Below the pieces are notes generated by a model, which had not been told where the DNA came from, did no database searches, and worked only from the letters and a program-made list of their open reading frames with translations. The position numbers were made by a program, and so were the translations under genes. A stretch of DNA of 64,000 nucleotides, from positions 2,440,628-2,504,627 of the forward strand of contig NW_027041824.1 in NCBI RefSeq assembly GCF_033297395.1. Reading direction: 5' to 3'. Numbering within the stretch: the stretch's first letter is position 1; each line of letters begins with the position of its first letter. Source of the DNA: Canariomyces notabilis. Its lineage: Eukaryota > Ascomycota > Sordariomycetes > Sordariales > Chaetomiaceae. Below are positions 1-9,900 of the stretch, piece after piece.

Positions 1-2414
1 TGATGTATATAGGCTCCTTTGACCTGACTGAAGATATGGCTTGGTTTCTGTAAGCTCTGGATGGCCTGGCCAACGAAGTAGCGAAATGTACTGTTTTCTG
101 GCTTGGCGGCTGGAAAGCTTATCCATTGGCCAGTTTCGTGTTTTTTCGCGTTTTGCTAAGAAATAGGCTCATTCCACGGTCAAAGGGATGATTTTTCGAC
201 TGCTCGCTCGAGCTCTCCTTGGCTCTCAGCAAAAATCTCGAGAACGGCGATCAAAAGTGGTCATAGGCGGACTTTGGTTGGTTGTCGTTGAACGGTTGTC
301 AGAGAGCGACAGTGGAAGCGAGGCCTGGCTGCAGTAGCGTCGATTCTAGCGTAAATGGGTTTCCTATGAGTATATGCGGTATGTATGTACTTGTCACTGC
401 TGGTCCATTCAGGTCCCATGGATACGGCATGGGCAAAGTTCAAGTTGCAGGTTTCAACTGAAGGCAATAAAGATAAGATCTCATAACGAGGCCGTCTCGT
501 ACCTTAGTCAGTTCCTCCCATAACTGAACCCGGAAGGCCGGTGCCGTCTAAACTGCGCGGACATGGGACCAGATGGGGGTGCTCCTCGCTTTTGCTTGGT
601 GTTCTCGCACCAAAACTTAAAATATCCTACTCTTACATGTCTGTTGGGAACTACATAGGAATGGCGGCCTTCGGCATGACCTCGATGCTAGGTGGGCTTG
701 AGGGGAATCGGTGCTTCTTAAGTTCTTAGTTCTTACCGCTTACCAGGGACAAGCACGACAATCACAACTGTGACGGCCATCAGCCATGTCTGACCCCGGC
801 AATGCATTCTTCTTGAGTAAGGTACCTAGGATAACAGGGGTTCGAATTGAGTTCAATGTTGCTACTACCACTTATCAATACTGCTGTAGATTGGCACGTG
901 CGAATGACACGGTTGACGTTCCCCCATCCTCAAGCTGCCTGCATCTGCACTGCACCCACTTGAGATGCTGGCGGCTGGGTCGAGGCTGGGTCCTGTATCT
1001 GAAGACGATCCTCCAACACCGCCCCAAGGTTGCATCTAAGCGACCTGGGAGGCAAAATCCCAATGAAGCTTGAGCTCCCAGGCAAATGAACCTTGGCTAC
1101 CGGCCCCGGGCTACATATGGCATGCCACTGCATCGTCTGGTACCCGTGATAGCAGCCCCTAGAATGGTAACGTTCGCTGCCTACCACAATATTTAAGGTA
1201 CCTTACCAATGTAATATTAGGATATTAACGGTCTCACGCCCGTTAACACAGGTGATCGGGTTGACACAGGTGATCGGATTCACCAAGAACGCTCCGGTCC
1301 TGAGGCCTGAGCTAAGTTCCAATCAAGTTACTACACGACTACATGTGATACCTTTCTTTTGCTATGTCACTGTTGGTTTGTTCGACCCTGGCTGCAAGTG
1401 TGTACTTTGGGCCTTTGGCCAGACAGAGTCTCGCTGGCTCCAGCACAACCGCTGTGCTGCCTGGCGCCTCAAGCCTCAAGATCAGGTAACTTGTCGTGAC
1501 ATCCAAGGCTGTCCGCAGGCCGCTTCCCAGGCTGTTTCCGGAAATTTAGATATAGTGGCTCGGAGCCTCAGTACTGATCGGCTCCGAGTCGGACATAATG
1601 ATTCAAGAAGACAAAACCCCTTTCAAGCTGCAATGCCTAGGTGCTCTCGTGGCTTGGGGAAAGAACTGAGACACAGAGAGTCTGAGAGAGAAAGTCAAGA
1701 GGACTCGGAAAAGCAAGACGAATCGGGTCAGTTCAGTCATGTAAAAACTGTGCTTGTAGTAAGTGCTAAGCTCCAACGCAGGGACCCAAACGAGGAAGCA
1801 AATATGCTCAGGTACCTAGGGAAGTAGGTAGAAATGCAGATGAGATTGTATCATTGTCGAGTCCGAGCAAGATCGATACTAGCTGAGGTTTCCGGCTTCC
1901 GACCCCAGGACATATCTCAATAATAATTTGAAGTATTATAGCTGGATAGTATCTGTTGGAAACTTGGCATATAGTTTTGAGTCCTCATCTATAGGGTCCT
2001 GGACTAGCTGAAACAGATTGATAGCAATTGTTGACCGATAGTTTTTCTCAGCTTACCTTTGAACTAGTACTATGTTCCAAAGGAGCCTGGACCCTGTCAT
2101 GCAAACAAAATTGCCCATGTGTTTTCCCTATGTAGGTATCTGTAGCAAGAGCAAAACGATAATCCAGGTCGATTGGGATGAGTCAGGTACGAAGCGAGAA
2201 TATTGTGAATTCAACAGTCCTCTCCCCACATATGCCCATGATGCCAACCAATACATGAGATGTTCCGAGTCGTTTTCAATCATCTCATGCTGGTAATATA
2301 CTCAACCCCTTTCGTTGCAGATAATATACATATCCATGGCCTGAGTCGCTCCTTGGCTACAAAGACCTAGAAAGCCACCTTCACAAAGACCTCGTTCAAG
2401 GAAGACAAAAATAA
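1..2414. other. intergenic, no gene supported
   Basis: No open frame here has family resemblance, splice-joined continuation or coding-like composition. The longest one (about 1252-1827, +) opens at GTG with its first ATG far inside. The stretch holds several GGTACC/CCTAGG palindromes (about 820, 1196 and 1811) and a tandem near-copy of a 14-nt word at about 1248-1281. Confidence 0.6.
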
Positions 2415-2501
2415 GGTCGTGCCCGGGTTCGAACCGGGGTTGTTGGAATGAGAGACTGATCTCTTCAAAATCCAAAGTGCTAACCGCTACACTACACAAC
2501 C
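2415..2501 (-). tRNA. tRNA-Gln (anticodon UUG) with 16-nt intron
   Basis: The reverse complement folds as a tRNA. The 7-bp acceptor stem (GGTTGTG with CACGACC) has one G-U pair. The D arm is GTG-loop-CAC. The anticodon stem TTGGA/TCCAA carries the loop TTTTGA..T, and the T arm is CCCGG-TTCGAAC-CCGGG. The anticodon is TTG, so it reads CAA glutamine codons. A 16-nt insertion sits between positions 37 and 38, the canonical place for nuclear tRNA introns removed by the tRNA splicing endonuclease. Without it the tRNA is 71 nt, close to the yeast tRNA-Gln layout. No CCA is encoded, as expected for a eukaryote. Confidence 0.95.
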
Positions 2502-3136
2502 GAGCAAAGCTGAGCTGTCTGGGAATATCGTGGCACTGCGTGCATCTTTACATCGCGGTCCTACCGACAGTGAATGCAAAGGCAACCCTAGCAGTCTAGG
2601 AACAAATGGAACTCCTACTCCATGCTGCACATGCTCCCAATGAAATCCTTTAGACTACTTCTGCAGGAACAATCCAAGCCTTTCTATGGGCCAATTCGAG
2701 GGCCCGGGTTCTCATGTCCAGCCGGTAGGTGGCAAGCATAAGCCATCGCACCAGGCGAAACATGACCTTGTATATGACAGGCCGTATCTAGGGAAATGTT
2801 CTCTCGCTCATTCAGCTCGCTATAATGGAGGGCAGGGGATATTTCCAGTCCGTCTCGGATAAGGGCCACGTGTGACGTACCGCCCAAGTTCTCACAATGA
2901 CAAGAGGCTAGTTTGCACTGGCTCACCGTCAGCTTGGAACTGCTCATTCGGTTTTGAATGGCGGAATTGCTGTTGAGCTCACCGATCAGTTTCCAGCAAT
3001 ATCCAGCAACCGGCGTACGTATTCTGGGCGCACATTTGCATAGAGTTGTTTGGGGCTGGTCGTGTGGCCCTGACACTAGACCTAATCCCAGCGCATATTC
3101 CCTTGTTACCCTCATGCTCGATGCCGTGCGAAGCTC
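2502..3136. other. intergenic, no gene supported
   Basis: Sequence between the tRNA and the 3' end of the next minus-strand gene. Open frames here start at non-ATG codons or lack any recognisable feature, and I see no RNA gene or repeat. Confidence 0.5.
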
Positions 3137-3671
3137 TCATGCCTCATCGTAATCTTGCATGGGAAGCTCGACGAGAAACTCAACATCCTCAACATCCGCC
3201 TCGGGGTCCAACAGCGCGAAAGCCACAGCGCAGTTCTCCTTGAGTCCTTTCTCAGCTATCGTGTCCGTAGGCTGAGCATTTAGATTCTTCCATCCCTCAG
3301 ACAAGTCGTTGGGGTTTTTGGGACGCGCATAAACGACCTTGACATCATCCCCGCTGGCTGGAACCGATGTCGTGATGGCTCGAGAGATCGAGGTGGTCAG
3401 GCCGTCCGGGTAGCGGTCTTGGAGGATAAATAGAAGCTCGGCGGTGAGTCGCGAAAAGGTCCAGTCGGGCATTGCAAACAGGAAAATTGTGTGGATACCG
3501 TGCTTCAAGCGTACTGTAATCGCGGGGTCGTCGACGGGGTTGTGCGTGTTCCGAGGCTGTAGAAGAGATTTGGTCAGCGCGAAGGGAAAACATATGAGGA
3601 GCAATTTGTTGTGCGACTGGACGAGATGTGTGGACGGAATGTGCGATCAAGAGTGGACTCAAGCATACCAT
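3137..3671 (-). CDS. small conserved fungal protein, ubiquitin-like fold suspected
   Basis: Two exons: 3669-3671 (only the ATG) and 3137-3556. The intron 3557-3668 opens GTATGC directly after the ATG, has a GCTGAC branch motif, and ends CTACAG. The 140-residue product begins MPRNTHNPVDDPA. Its core resembles a beta-grasp domain: a beta hairpin with hydrophobic alternation (ITVRLKHGIHTIFLF), an amphipathic helix (WTFSRLTAELLFILQ), then short strands ending in LKENCAVAFALL. The C-terminus is strongly acidic. I infer a ubiquitin-like fold from this pattern only and do not recognise a named family. The spliced start is preferred because the unspliced frame extends to a start with no good context, while donor, branch and acceptor are all canonical. 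Confidence 0.8.
3557..3668 (-). other. intron immediately after the start codon
   Basis: 112-nt intron with GTATGC donor, GCTGAC branch motif and CTACAG acceptor. It separates the ATG from the rest of the coding region at phase 0. Confidence 0.75.
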
Positions 3672-3878
3672 GATTCCGGCTAGGGGAAGCTCGAGAACTG
3701 ACGGGAAGAACCTAGTTACACTAGATTTAGTTTCTCTGAGAATTCATGTACAAGGCAACGTCCTGCGTTTGCTAGGTGTACTAGGTGTGGTGTTGACAGA
3801 AGGGTCCCTGCCAAGGCGGAGATGGCTTGCATTGGCCGAGCTTATTTTAGCGAGCTGTGGGGCCAAGGTGGTGAGCAC

Positions 3879-4204
3879 TAGTGAGGGGAAATGAAATTTC
3901 AAATTTCCGAATTTCAGCCATTTTTGCTTGAAATTGAAATTCAATCTAGGCCTTGAAATTTCAAATCTTCAGACAGTAGGGTAGGGCCTTGAATTAGCCA
4001 CTCTTAATAGGGGTCTGGGAGACTAAGAGAGCCCGAGGAGCATTGGAAAGAGTGTTGTTGGGCAAGAGTGCCTGTGTATAACCCTAACCCGGAGCCTTAC
4101 CGCCTTCCCAATTTGATTTGCCCTGAAATTGTGAAATTTCAACTTAATTTCACGGCCAGCTGTGAAATAAAATTCAAGGCCCTCCTTGAAATTTCCCATC
4201 CCTA
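3879..4204. mobile_element. hAT-type MITE (non-autonomous DNA transposon)
   Basis: A 326-bp element with imperfect terminal inverted repeats. The left end begins TAGTGAGGGGAAAT and the right end, reverse-complemented, begins TAGGGATGGGAAAT (12 of 14 match). It is flanked by 8-bp direct repeats GTGAGCAC (3871-3878) and GTGAGCAT (4205-4212) that differ at one base. An 8-bp target duplication and TAGNG ends are typical of hAT transposons. The interior has no coding capacity and carries several GAAATTTC words near both ends, giving long subterminal inverted structure. The single mismatch between the duplications suggests an old insertion. It lies between divergent genes, about 240 bp upstream of the next plus-strand start. 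Confidence 0.75.
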
Positions 4205-4447
4205 GTGAGCATCTCGGAGCTTGGAGCTTGGACCATCCCTTCAACCGGACTCTTTTTTGAGCTCCCGAGTCCCGTCATCAGCCGCATTCGCCGCATGCTG
4301 ATGCAAGAGGAGATTGGGAGAATACCACGCTAACAAGCATTCTGCTATTCTCTTCGTCGATCTCTTCCGCGCGGTTTGCCTACGCCAGGGATTCCACTAC
4401 TTCTACAACCTGCGTCTGCGCGGAGTTGCGCCACCAGAGAAAAAGCC

Positions 4448-5136
4448 ATGGCTACGGCCGAGGACAAGACACCCCCGGGCATTCCCCCCGACCTGGGGCA
4501 CCTACGTACAAAGGAAGAGATGGAGCTCTATTATCGCAACTGTCGTCTCTCGATGCCGCCCGGCCTTAGAATTCCCATGGCCTCTGGGCTGTCCTTCCTC
4601 GCCGGGTTTACCTTGGGAACGGCCAAGGGAGGAAAATCGGCTGGGTTGCGATTTCGAGCCGAGCATGCACACAAGCTGCCTACCACTACGACCGGATGGT
4701 TTCTGTACCACAAGAGTAAAAATTACCAGGTTGCTTACGGCGGAGTCCGGGAAGGGTTCAAGATGGGCCTCAAGATATGTTTTTGGAGCACGGCAACATT
4801 CGCGATAGAGCAGATGTTCGACTCGTATCGCGGTACAGCGGACCTCCTCAACACCGTCACATCTTGCGTCGCGGTTGCAGGAGCATTCAGCTGTTGGAGT
4901 ACGGCCCCCCTAAGCGGTAGGCTTGCAGGAGATCCGGGGCTGTTGCTAACGCGGCCGCAGATCGTTTCTCGTTGCCCATGACTGCCAGAACCACCAAGGC
5001 GGCTGTCGTTGCTGGACTCGTCTATGGAGGGCTTCAAGACCTCCTTGGCGTGGCGAGAGGTCGGCGAATCCGCTATGTCGATTGGATTAAACGCCAATTA
5101 GGTTCGGGACAACGGGAGCAGCCGGCACAGCAGTAG
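4448..5136 (+). CDS. Tim17/Tim22/Tim23-family mitochondrial membrane protein
   Basis: Exons 4448-4916 and 4961-5136 give 214 residues. The 44-nt intron has a GTAGGC donor, a TGCTAAC branch motif and a GCCGCAG acceptor. The start is the first in-frame ATG, in good context (AGCCATGG). The N-terminal third is soluble. From about residue 37 there are Gly/Ala-rich hydrophobic segments (for example GLSFLAGFTLGTAKGG) and then a stretch containing YRGTADLLNTVTSCVAVAGAF and a second hydrophobic segment across the exon junction (AAVVAGLVYGGLQDLLG). This spacing is characteristic of the Tim17/22/23 superfamily of inner-membrane proteins. It could be a translocase-like subunit or a TIMMDC1-like complex I assembly factor. 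The family is fairly sure, the exact orthologue is not. Confidence 0.85.
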
Positions 5137-5381
5137 GATGACTCGCAAGTAACAATTCGGTGCGGTTTTATTCGCTCTTTATGCACCTTGCTGGAGCAAA
5201 TCATGCGGCCCAGGGCGGGTTAGGACGCACCGCTCCAGGCGCCAAAATCGGCTTCCATCTCTGCCGGGCCCTCGAGACGGGAATCGGGGTTGGCCAGGCC
5301 ATGGAGGACATGGACGACGGACAGCGCTTCGCAAGGGGAGCCATGGCTGTCCGTGTGACCATGCTCGTATGTCAATCAAGG

Positions 5382-5842
5382 GTCCAGCGCCGACATCAAC
5401 CGTTCGATGTCCCCGCTAGATCCTACACTGCGAAAGGCAGTTTGCGTTGCTCAAGGGTCGTCAAAAATTGCTCGGTATTTTTAAGCCGGCGATGGGTTCG
5501 TTTTGACGAGGGTCGGCCGCGAATCGCAGTGGCCAATTCTCCAGAATCCTGACGCCAGTGGCATACGCCGCGGCATTGAGCCGAACAAGCTTCACCAGAA
5601 ACTCCCAGAACCCGCACTTGTGCTGCACCAGGCGCTTGGCAGGCCCCGCTTTGCTGCTTTCTATTAGCTTCTGAGTGCTGTCGTGGGGCTGCATTTGCGA
5701 TGCCGGCTGGCAGCTCGTTCCCCACCCTCGCGGCTACCTGCGGCCTTTGCAGAGTTCCCACTGCAGGTTTGATAAGAGAAGCAGCGATAACATCATCGCT
5801 TGCATCAACCGGCCTCGACAAAGGGCAATCCGAACGCTCCAT
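5382..5842 (-). CDS. possible small multi-exon gene of unknown function
   Basis: A weak candidate. An ATG in good context (TTGCCATGG) at 5842 opens a 35-codon exon (5738-5842). A plausible 49-nt intron (5689-5737, GTAGCC..TGCAG) joins in frame to a second exon from 5688 reading a mixed charged and hydrophobic segment (QKLIESSKAGPAKRL, then CGFWEFLVKLVRLNAAA). From there two continuations are possible. The frame may stay open to a stop at 5461, or a GTATGC donor may lead to a CGCAG acceptor at 5428 and a short last exon ending GDIERLMSALDP near 5382. Amino-acid composition looks coding-like, but I recognise no family and the first intron donor is not a strong one. Treat as a lead. Confidence 0.3.
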
Positions 5843-6178
5843 GGCAAATCAGCTCCTGCCGCCAAATCGCGTGGATTGGTGGGCTTGCCCACGTTCCAGT
5901 CCATGGCAGGTTGCGATACCGGGGCACAATGGCCGTGGAAGCAGATGGTCGTCGTGCTATAATATTGGGGAGTGTGCAGGCGTCAATTGATTGAGTTGAG
6001 GGCCATTGCCCAACACCCAACACCATGAAACCTTGTGGGCCTTCGATCTGATCTTCAATTCAGAATACCTCTTATCATCTGCTCTTAATCCATTGTCCTT
6101 CCGCGCCTGACATTCGCTCACCTACTCCAAACCTTCCTCCAGCAACTAAAAGAACTTGCGCGGTGCTGCGTGATTGCC
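5843..6178. promoter_or_regulatory. upstream region of proline dehydrogenase
   Basis: Gene-free interval shared by the doubtful minus-strand gene and the plus-strand proline dehydrogenase. The last 110 nt before the ATG are pyrimidine-rich (CTCTTAATCC, CTTCCTCC), as is common in fungal 5' leaders. No specific operator recognised. Confidence 0.4.
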
Positions 6179-7732
6179 ATGGCGCCATCGCCCCCAGGAC
6201 CGTTACCCTGCCTACTTCCGGCGTTCAGGATGACGAGAGGGAGGCCAGTCGCTTCGACTGCCTCTACTGCGATCTACCTCGCCTCCGCTTCTCATACCTT
6301 TCCGTCATATCCACGCCTTGTCTCCCGGATTAGGGCGAGGAAGGCATCAAGTCGGGCTCTCCATTCATCCTCCAACCAATCTTCACCGTCTGGCAACCTC
6401 ACATTACCCGGGGCGGTTGACCTCCCAGCAGCGACCGGCGCAGATGAACAGACATCTAGAAAGGATGAGTCGGCACCGCTCGCAATCCTGCCGCTGACCA
6501 ACATCCTCCGTTCCCTAATGACGACAACCATCTCATCCTCGCCTCTCCTGCTCCCACCATCACTGGCCATTATGTCAGTTCTAGCCAACACCACCAATCC
6601 GGCCCTCAACCCGGACAAAAACCCGCTCCTACGGTACGTCTTAAAACGGACTTTCTATGCCCAGTTCTGCGCCGGCGAGAATGCGGAAGAAGTACGACGG
6701 ACCATCTCCTCGCTCAAAAGTGTGGGTTTTGCGGGGGTCATCCTAGGGTATGCGAAGGAGGTGGTCCTCACGGAGGCCCAAACCCAGAATCTTGCGTCCT
6801 GCAACTCGGGCCCAGAAGCCGACGAGTGTGTCCGCACCGAGGTCAACCCGTGGGCAACAGGGACGATGGAGACGGTGCTCCTCGCTTCGCCCGGCGACTT
6901 TGTTGCCCTCAAATTCACGGGCGCGGGCCGCCAAGCCCTCTACGCCCTCTCTCGGTCCTTGCCGCCCTCCGAGGCCCTGGAGACAGCTATCTCGGGCATC
7001 TGCCGGCTGGCCGCCTCGCGCGGCGTGCGCCTGCTCTTTGATGCCGAGCAGCAGGCCCTTCAACCCGGCATCGACGCCTGGACGCTCGAGTTTATGCGCA
7101 GGTTCAACACGGCCGACCGCGCCGTGGTCTACGGAACGTACCAGGCGTATCTGAAGTCCACGCCCACAACCCTGAGCCGGCATCTCGCCGCTGCCCACGA
7201 CGGCGGGTTTACACTAGGCGTCAAGCTCGTCCGCGGTGCTTACCTTGGCTCCGACCCGCGGCATCTGATTCACGACACCAAGGCCGACACGGACGCGGCG
7301 TACGATGGTATTGCGGAAGCACTGTTGCGGCGGCAGTGGAACACGACCTTGCGACCACAGGACGAATCCAGCTCGTTCCCTAATGTCAACTTGGTGCTCG
7401 CCACGCACAACCGGGACTCGGTGCTCAAGGCGCAGGCGATTGTTTCCTCCTCCAAGCGCGAAACGGCGCTGACCGACGTGGCGTTTGCACAGCTGCAGGG
7501 CATGGCGGACGAACTCAGCTGCCAGCTGGTGGTCACTTCCAACCGCGAGGCCGCAGAGAAGCCGCGTGCCTACAAGTATCTTGTGTGGGGCTCGACGGGC
7601 GAATGCATGAAGTACCTGCTGCGCCGGGCCCAAGAGAACCGCGACGCTGTGCAACGGACACGCGAAGGGCGGGATGCGATGCGCTCGGAGCTGGTCAGGA
7701 GAGTCAAAAGGTTCTTTGGTATCGTATCATGA
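6179..7732 (+). CDS. PUT1: proline dehydrogenase (FAD), mitochondrial
   Basis: Single exon of 517 residues. The enzyme oxidises L-proline to pyrroline-5-carboxylate with FAD, passing electrons to the respiratory chain; it is the first step of proline catabolism (Put1 in yeast, PrnD in Aspergillus). The TIM-barrel motifs appear in order: LKFTGAGRQAL (about 243), LLFDAEQQALQPG (about 286), VYGTYQAYLKSTP (about 317), KLVRGAYLGSDPRHLIHD (about 347), VLATHNRDS (about 407), and the C-terminal substrate-binding stretch EC-KYLLRRAQENRDA (about 475-490). The first roughly 60 residues are Ser/Arg/Ala-rich without acidic residues, fitting a mitochondrial presequence. The start is the first ATG (6179); an in-frame GTG nine bases upstream is ignored. 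No pathway partner (P5C dehydrogenase, proline permease) lies next to it, so it is not in a prn-type cluster. Confidence 0.95.
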   Translation: MAPSPPGPLPCLLPAFRMTRGRPVASTASTAIYLASASHTFPSYPRLVSRIRARKASSRALHSSSNQSSPSGNLTLPGAVDLPAATGADEQTSRKDESAPLAILPLTNILRSLMTTTISSSPLLLPPSLAIMSVLANTTNPALNPDKNPLLRYVLKRTFYAQFCAGENAEEVRRTISSLKSVGFAGVILGYAKEVVLTEAQTQNLASCNSGPEADECVRTEVNPWATGTMETVLLASPGDFVALKFTGAGRQALYALSRSLPPSEALETAISGICRLAASRGVRLLFDAEQQALQPGIDAWTLEFMRRFNTADRAVVYGTYQAYLKSTPTTLSRHLAAAHDGGFTLGVKLVRGAYLGSDPRHLIHDTKADTDAAYDGIAEALLRRQWNTTLRPQDESSSFPNVNLVLATHNRDSVLKAQAIVSSSKRETALTDVAFAQLQGMADELSCQLVVTSNREAAEKPRAYKYLVWGSTGECMKYLLRRAQENRDAVQRTREGRDAMRSELVRRVKRFFGIVS

Positions 7733-8258
7733 AGTGATGGCATGGTGTGTGCGCAAGACCTGGCTTCGTCTTCTTGTTTTTACAGTCAAGGCAGAGGAAG
7801 TCTCAATGGGGGGATGGCATCTCTGGCACGGCATTTTTTTTTTCTGCATTGAGTTTTATTAGCGGTAGCGAAGCGCTCGCGGCTAGATAGATAGAGGCAT
7901 GGGAGAAGAGGCCCAGTTCGACTGAATCATGATCGATGCCTTGCATTCTTCGTGTCCCCTCTATGCGTGACTGCAGTGTGTACCCAAGACTGTGCGTTCT
8001 GAGACGCAATACAGGCGATTTAAAAATGTGATCCCCGGTCCGTATGCAGACCCGCGATGCCTGGTGCAGCCCTGTCTCGCAGATGGCGTTGATTCCCCCT
8101 AATGCGCCAGCCCGATATATATGTCTGCTCGCCCAACAGTCGCATGGTCACTCACGCCATCGCATGCCATCAAACTCACGAACGGCGAACTCTTCACGAC
8201 ATAAACCAGTTTTGACGTTCATTTGGCCCCTGGTGAGGGCCGCGAACACCTCACCCCA
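7733..8258. other. convergent 3' region
   Basis: Interval between the convergent proline dehydrogenase and Cgi121 genes. It contains a T-tract at about 7835-7845 that may belong to the 3' end of the plus-strand transcript. Nothing else seen. Confidence 0.4.
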
Positions 8259-8957
8259 TCATAGCCCACGCAAGGCCATACCCATGATAGCAAGCCGTTC
8301 CATCTGCCTCCGACGCTCTTCCTCGTCAGGCAGTTTTTCCAGCGCAGACACGCCGTTGAGCCTGTAATACTTGCGTACCTTGGCCCAATCTGTGCTGCGC
8401 GAGAGCTCCGCGTCCGTCAGGGGTGCCGGTGTGCCGCTGATGTGTTTTGTTAGATGGGCCCAGATGCTGTCTTGCGTTTGTGCCTGTATTTGGGGTGACT
8501 GGGCAGCCATGTTAGCGGCCGGCGGGGAGACGACCTTGACCACGATCAAGTCTTTGGTTTTCCCCGGTGTTATGCCCCATCTCCGGTAAGCATCCGCTAT
8601 CTGCCGCAGAGAGAGCAAATGGTGTCAGCCATCAGGGCCAGGAAAACCAAAGGGGGACGTAACCGGGGTGGTAAGCCATACGTTGTTGTTTGTGCTCAAC
8701 GATACCACTATTTCCGAGTGCACGTTGGGAGTTCGTAGTGTCCCACTGACTAGGACATTGAGGGCGTTGCATACGGCTGCAAGGAGTTGCAACCGTGAGA
8801 CGACGGAAGAGGCATCGATGAATGCATACTCAAAGTCGCTGTTGCGGGAGAGCAGTTGGGTCTGGAGGAACTCGATATTGCTAACGTCGCGGAAGAAGGC
8901 TGTGTAGACTTGGTACTCTGCTGGTATGTGTTCAGGATGGAGCTTCTCGAGGGCCAT
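8259..8957 (-). CDS. CGI121: EKC/KEOPS complex subunit Cgi121
   Basis: Exons 8682-8957 and 8259-8600 encode 205 residues. The intron 8601-8681 begins GTATGG, has a GCTGAC branch motif and ends GCGGCAG. Cgi121 (human TPRKB) binds the kinase Bud32 and delivers tRNA to KEOPS, which makes N6-threonylcarbamoyladenosine at position 37 of ANN-decoding tRNAs. The family signatures are VYTAFFRDVSN, FEYAFIDASSVVSRLQLLAA near the N-terminus, the NVHSEIVVSLSTNNN segment ending exon 1, and IADAYRRWGITPGKTKDL after the junction. The first in-frame ATG (8957) was chosen; an upstream TTG is ignored. The product is a little longer than yeast Cgi121 because of an insertion rich in Gln and Ala between the last conserved strands. 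Confidence 0.93.
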
Positions 8958-9900
8958 TTTCTCCAAACGTTGCCCAAAGGCTCCTTTGTCTCTTCAGTCC
9001 TCAGATGCAATCGGACAGCAGTTGAGAATTCTTAGTGAGCAACTAAGCTGTTCCTCTCTGTGTGCTTGACTAAGCTGTTTTGGGATAATACAGATTGAAT
9101 CTGCGAGCAGGAAAGTATATCCTTTTCTTTTTTTCTTCCTTGCAATGCTCACAGTTGCTGCAGAGATGTCGATGCAGCAATTCATTGCAACATTCTCCGT
9201 TATCATGTGGGCAGAGCGGGGGTTGAGGGGCAGAGAGAAGAGTGGGGGCGTCCAAGCTCACTCGGGTCCTTCCTGCCCATTAAGAGGCCTGCGATCCAGG
9301 CAGGGATAGAAAGGAGAGAGAACGTTCAATGTACTGTTGTATTGCAGTATACGTGAGGTTACCCAGTTCCATACACAATATTCCAAATCAGAAGATGACA
9401 AAGCAGTGCAGTATTTCGAACGGTAAATCTTTGTTCTGAGAACCCGGACAACTTCAGCAGTCTACAAGGTCGGCTGCAGTGAAAGGTTGGTGGATTGCCC
9501 AGGCTAACTGCACCCACTGTGTCCCGATTCGGTGCCCCGTCAAGGCGCCCTACCCTTGTTCGCTAGCCCGCTTGTGCCGGCAGCAATTACCGACGTTCTG
9601 GACGCGACAACATTAAATTAGCAACCGACCTTAGCAACAGGGTCATGCCACACCCCCTGAAGCCCGGGGCTGCCGGCATTCTCCATCCCTTCCATCCATC
9701 GTCAACGGCAAAAGCCGTCGAGTGTCAATCAATACTCGACGACACACAGAGACGGGTCGGTTTCCCGCGAGGCGCGAAACGTGCATCGGGACATCGCAGC
9801 GGCAACGCCTGAAGGCTGTTCCCGCCGCATCGCCGCCGCCCGTGTTGGCGCGGCACAGCATCACCCCAAGCTGCTGGGAGCTGCCGGTCGCCGAAGCATC
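8958..9900. promoter_or_regulatory. divergent promoter region (CGI121 / Zn2Cys6 regulator)
   Basis: About 940 nt between two divergent genes, so it should hold both promoters. No convincing open frame. A T/C-rich tract at about 9121-9140 is the only compositional oddity. Confidence 0.4.

Noticed and set aside
1252..1827. 191-codon plus-strand open frame
   Set aside because: Opens at GTG, first ATG lies far inside, no domain-like sequence, and no splice partners.
1956..1970. TGTTGGAAAC word as the start of a second LTR
   Set aside because: No matching CCAACA end or direct repeat within about 600 bp.
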